This document shows, one piece after another, positions 63,601-64,000 of a stretch of 64,000 nt of DNA. Source of the stretch: Macrophomina tecta (taxonomy: Eukaryota; Ascomycota; Dothideomycetes; Botryosphaeriales; Botryosphaeriaceae); contig JAKSGN010000012.1 of the NCBI GenBank assembly GCA_024180945.1, positions 1-64,000 on the forward strand, in the 5' to 3' direction. A model generated the notes under the pieces. That model saw nothing but the letters and a program-made list of their open reading frames with translations. It was not told the DNA's origin and searched no databases. The stretch's first letter is position 1; each line of letters opens with the position of its first letter. A program made the position numbers and the translations under genes.

Positions 63601-64000
63601 ATAGATGGAACTCGCAGTTATCTAAGTAGTACCATTGAGTTACCTGCTTATTTGACCGTGGAGCACGTTGCGCAGACTCCCCTCGATCAATAAGCCACTT
63701 GCGCGCTGCTGCTCGTGCTTCTTCCATAGAAGAAAAGATAGAACCAACTTAAAAAGAGAGGATTTCAGTCATTTTACCGCTGATTTTCGCAAATAATAAT
63801 AACGTAAAAGGAATTATATAGTAATATTATTTGCGCGATTTTTCTCTATAACGTAAGTGTATTGCGCGATTAATCTAACTAGCGTAGTTTCCTTATCTTT
63901 ATTACGTACTCTTATCTTTAATATTACTAAAAAGTTCTTACTTAGATTATCTATAAACGCTTAGAAAAAGCTAATATTCTAAACCTTTATATCTTTTTTA
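60665..64000 (-). mobile_element. MULE (Mutator-like element), runs past window end
   Basis: Carries the transposase gene described separately. The left terminal region (60665-61000) contains several copies of ATTACTGAGATA / ATTACCGAGATA in both orientations, a subterminal repeat pattern that also occurs in the partial copy. The other terminus was not found before the end of the window. The DNA is strongly AT-rich. Confidence 0.8.
61092..63727 (-). CDS. MULE transposase, 781 aa, six exons, apparently intact
   Basis: Exons 63727-63583, 63496-63228, 63180-63080, 63036-62595, 62539-62204 and 62144-61092 join without stop or frameshift. All five introns (43-86 bases) have GT...AG ends and AT-rich TACTAA-type branch sites. 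The start is MEEARAAARKWLIDRGESAQ. The catalytic core is recognisable: LSIDAAHMK (first Asp of the DDE triad, as in D-G/A-T/A-H-x-K), LPITWGICAGPENKQSW, FISDRGSGLLPAV (second Asp) and YYCSQHLAENV (the C-x2-H motif). A SWIM zinc finger follows (CSCLDFQEFRIPCRHAHAL, C-x-C-x(n)-C-x-H), then a basic stretch (GPGRPRKNARKRR) and a long Ser/Glu/Gln-rich tail. The enzyme excises and inserts the element by DDE chemistry. Its intact state contrasts with the broken LINEs beside it. Confidence 0.85.

Overview
The window looks like nuclear DNA of a filamentous ascomycete (Pezizomycotina). Genes carry short introns of about 45-90 bases with GTAAGT-like donors and CTAAC-type branch sites. The protein families are typical of moulds: a CSC1/DUF221 channel, a DUF3723 protein, a RING-patatin protein, an OCH1-like GT32 enzyme, a FRE-type reductase and F-box proteins. 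Several retroelement copies carry stop codons of the kind made by repeat-induced point mutation (RIP, CpA to TpA). The species cannot be named from the sequence alone.

Layout. 0.3-21.7 kb is mixed gene space: a CSC1-like channel, a small secreted Cys-rich protein, a SANT/Myb-like protein, a six-exon seven-TM receptor, a two-exon MADS-box-like protein, several orphans and a six-exon RING-patatin protein. Short LTR-like insertions (called LTR-A here, about 166 bp, TGTTACG...CGTAACA, 5-bp target duplications) are scattered through it. 22.1-29.9 kb holds two nested solo LTRs (LTR-C), another short LTR family (LTR-B, TGTTGG...CCAACA), a GT32 glycosyltransferase, a hAT-type MITE just upstream of an F-box gene, and two inverted copies of an unidentified ~0.95-kb repeat whose third copy is at 5.8-6.8 kb. 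30.4-38.4 kb contains a mucin-like membrane protein and a ferric-reductase-like gene among layers of Tad-like LINE debris, including an ORF1-only LINE flanked by a perfect 13-bp target-site duplication. 39.0-39.5 kb is an unusual array of degenerate TTCCTAGGAA palindromes. 40-52.7 kb is gene space again: a large DUF3723 gene divergent from a pseudokinase gene with a hAT MITE between them, plus orphan and RING-like proteins. From 52.7 kb to the end the DNA is AT-rich and almost wholly transposon: two LINE copies in inverted orientation sharing equal-length 2,919-bp arms, then a MULE whose 781-residue transposase can be assembled from six exons with no disruption.

There is no operon or obvious biosynthetic cluster. 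The clearest functional grouping is the divergent DUF3723/pseudokinase pair. The main story is a gene-poor, transposon-rich compartment in which many insertions can be dated relative to one another from their target-site duplications. Intron positions were assigned by hand from splice motifs and frame continuity. Family calls rest on motif recognition and were not checked against a database.
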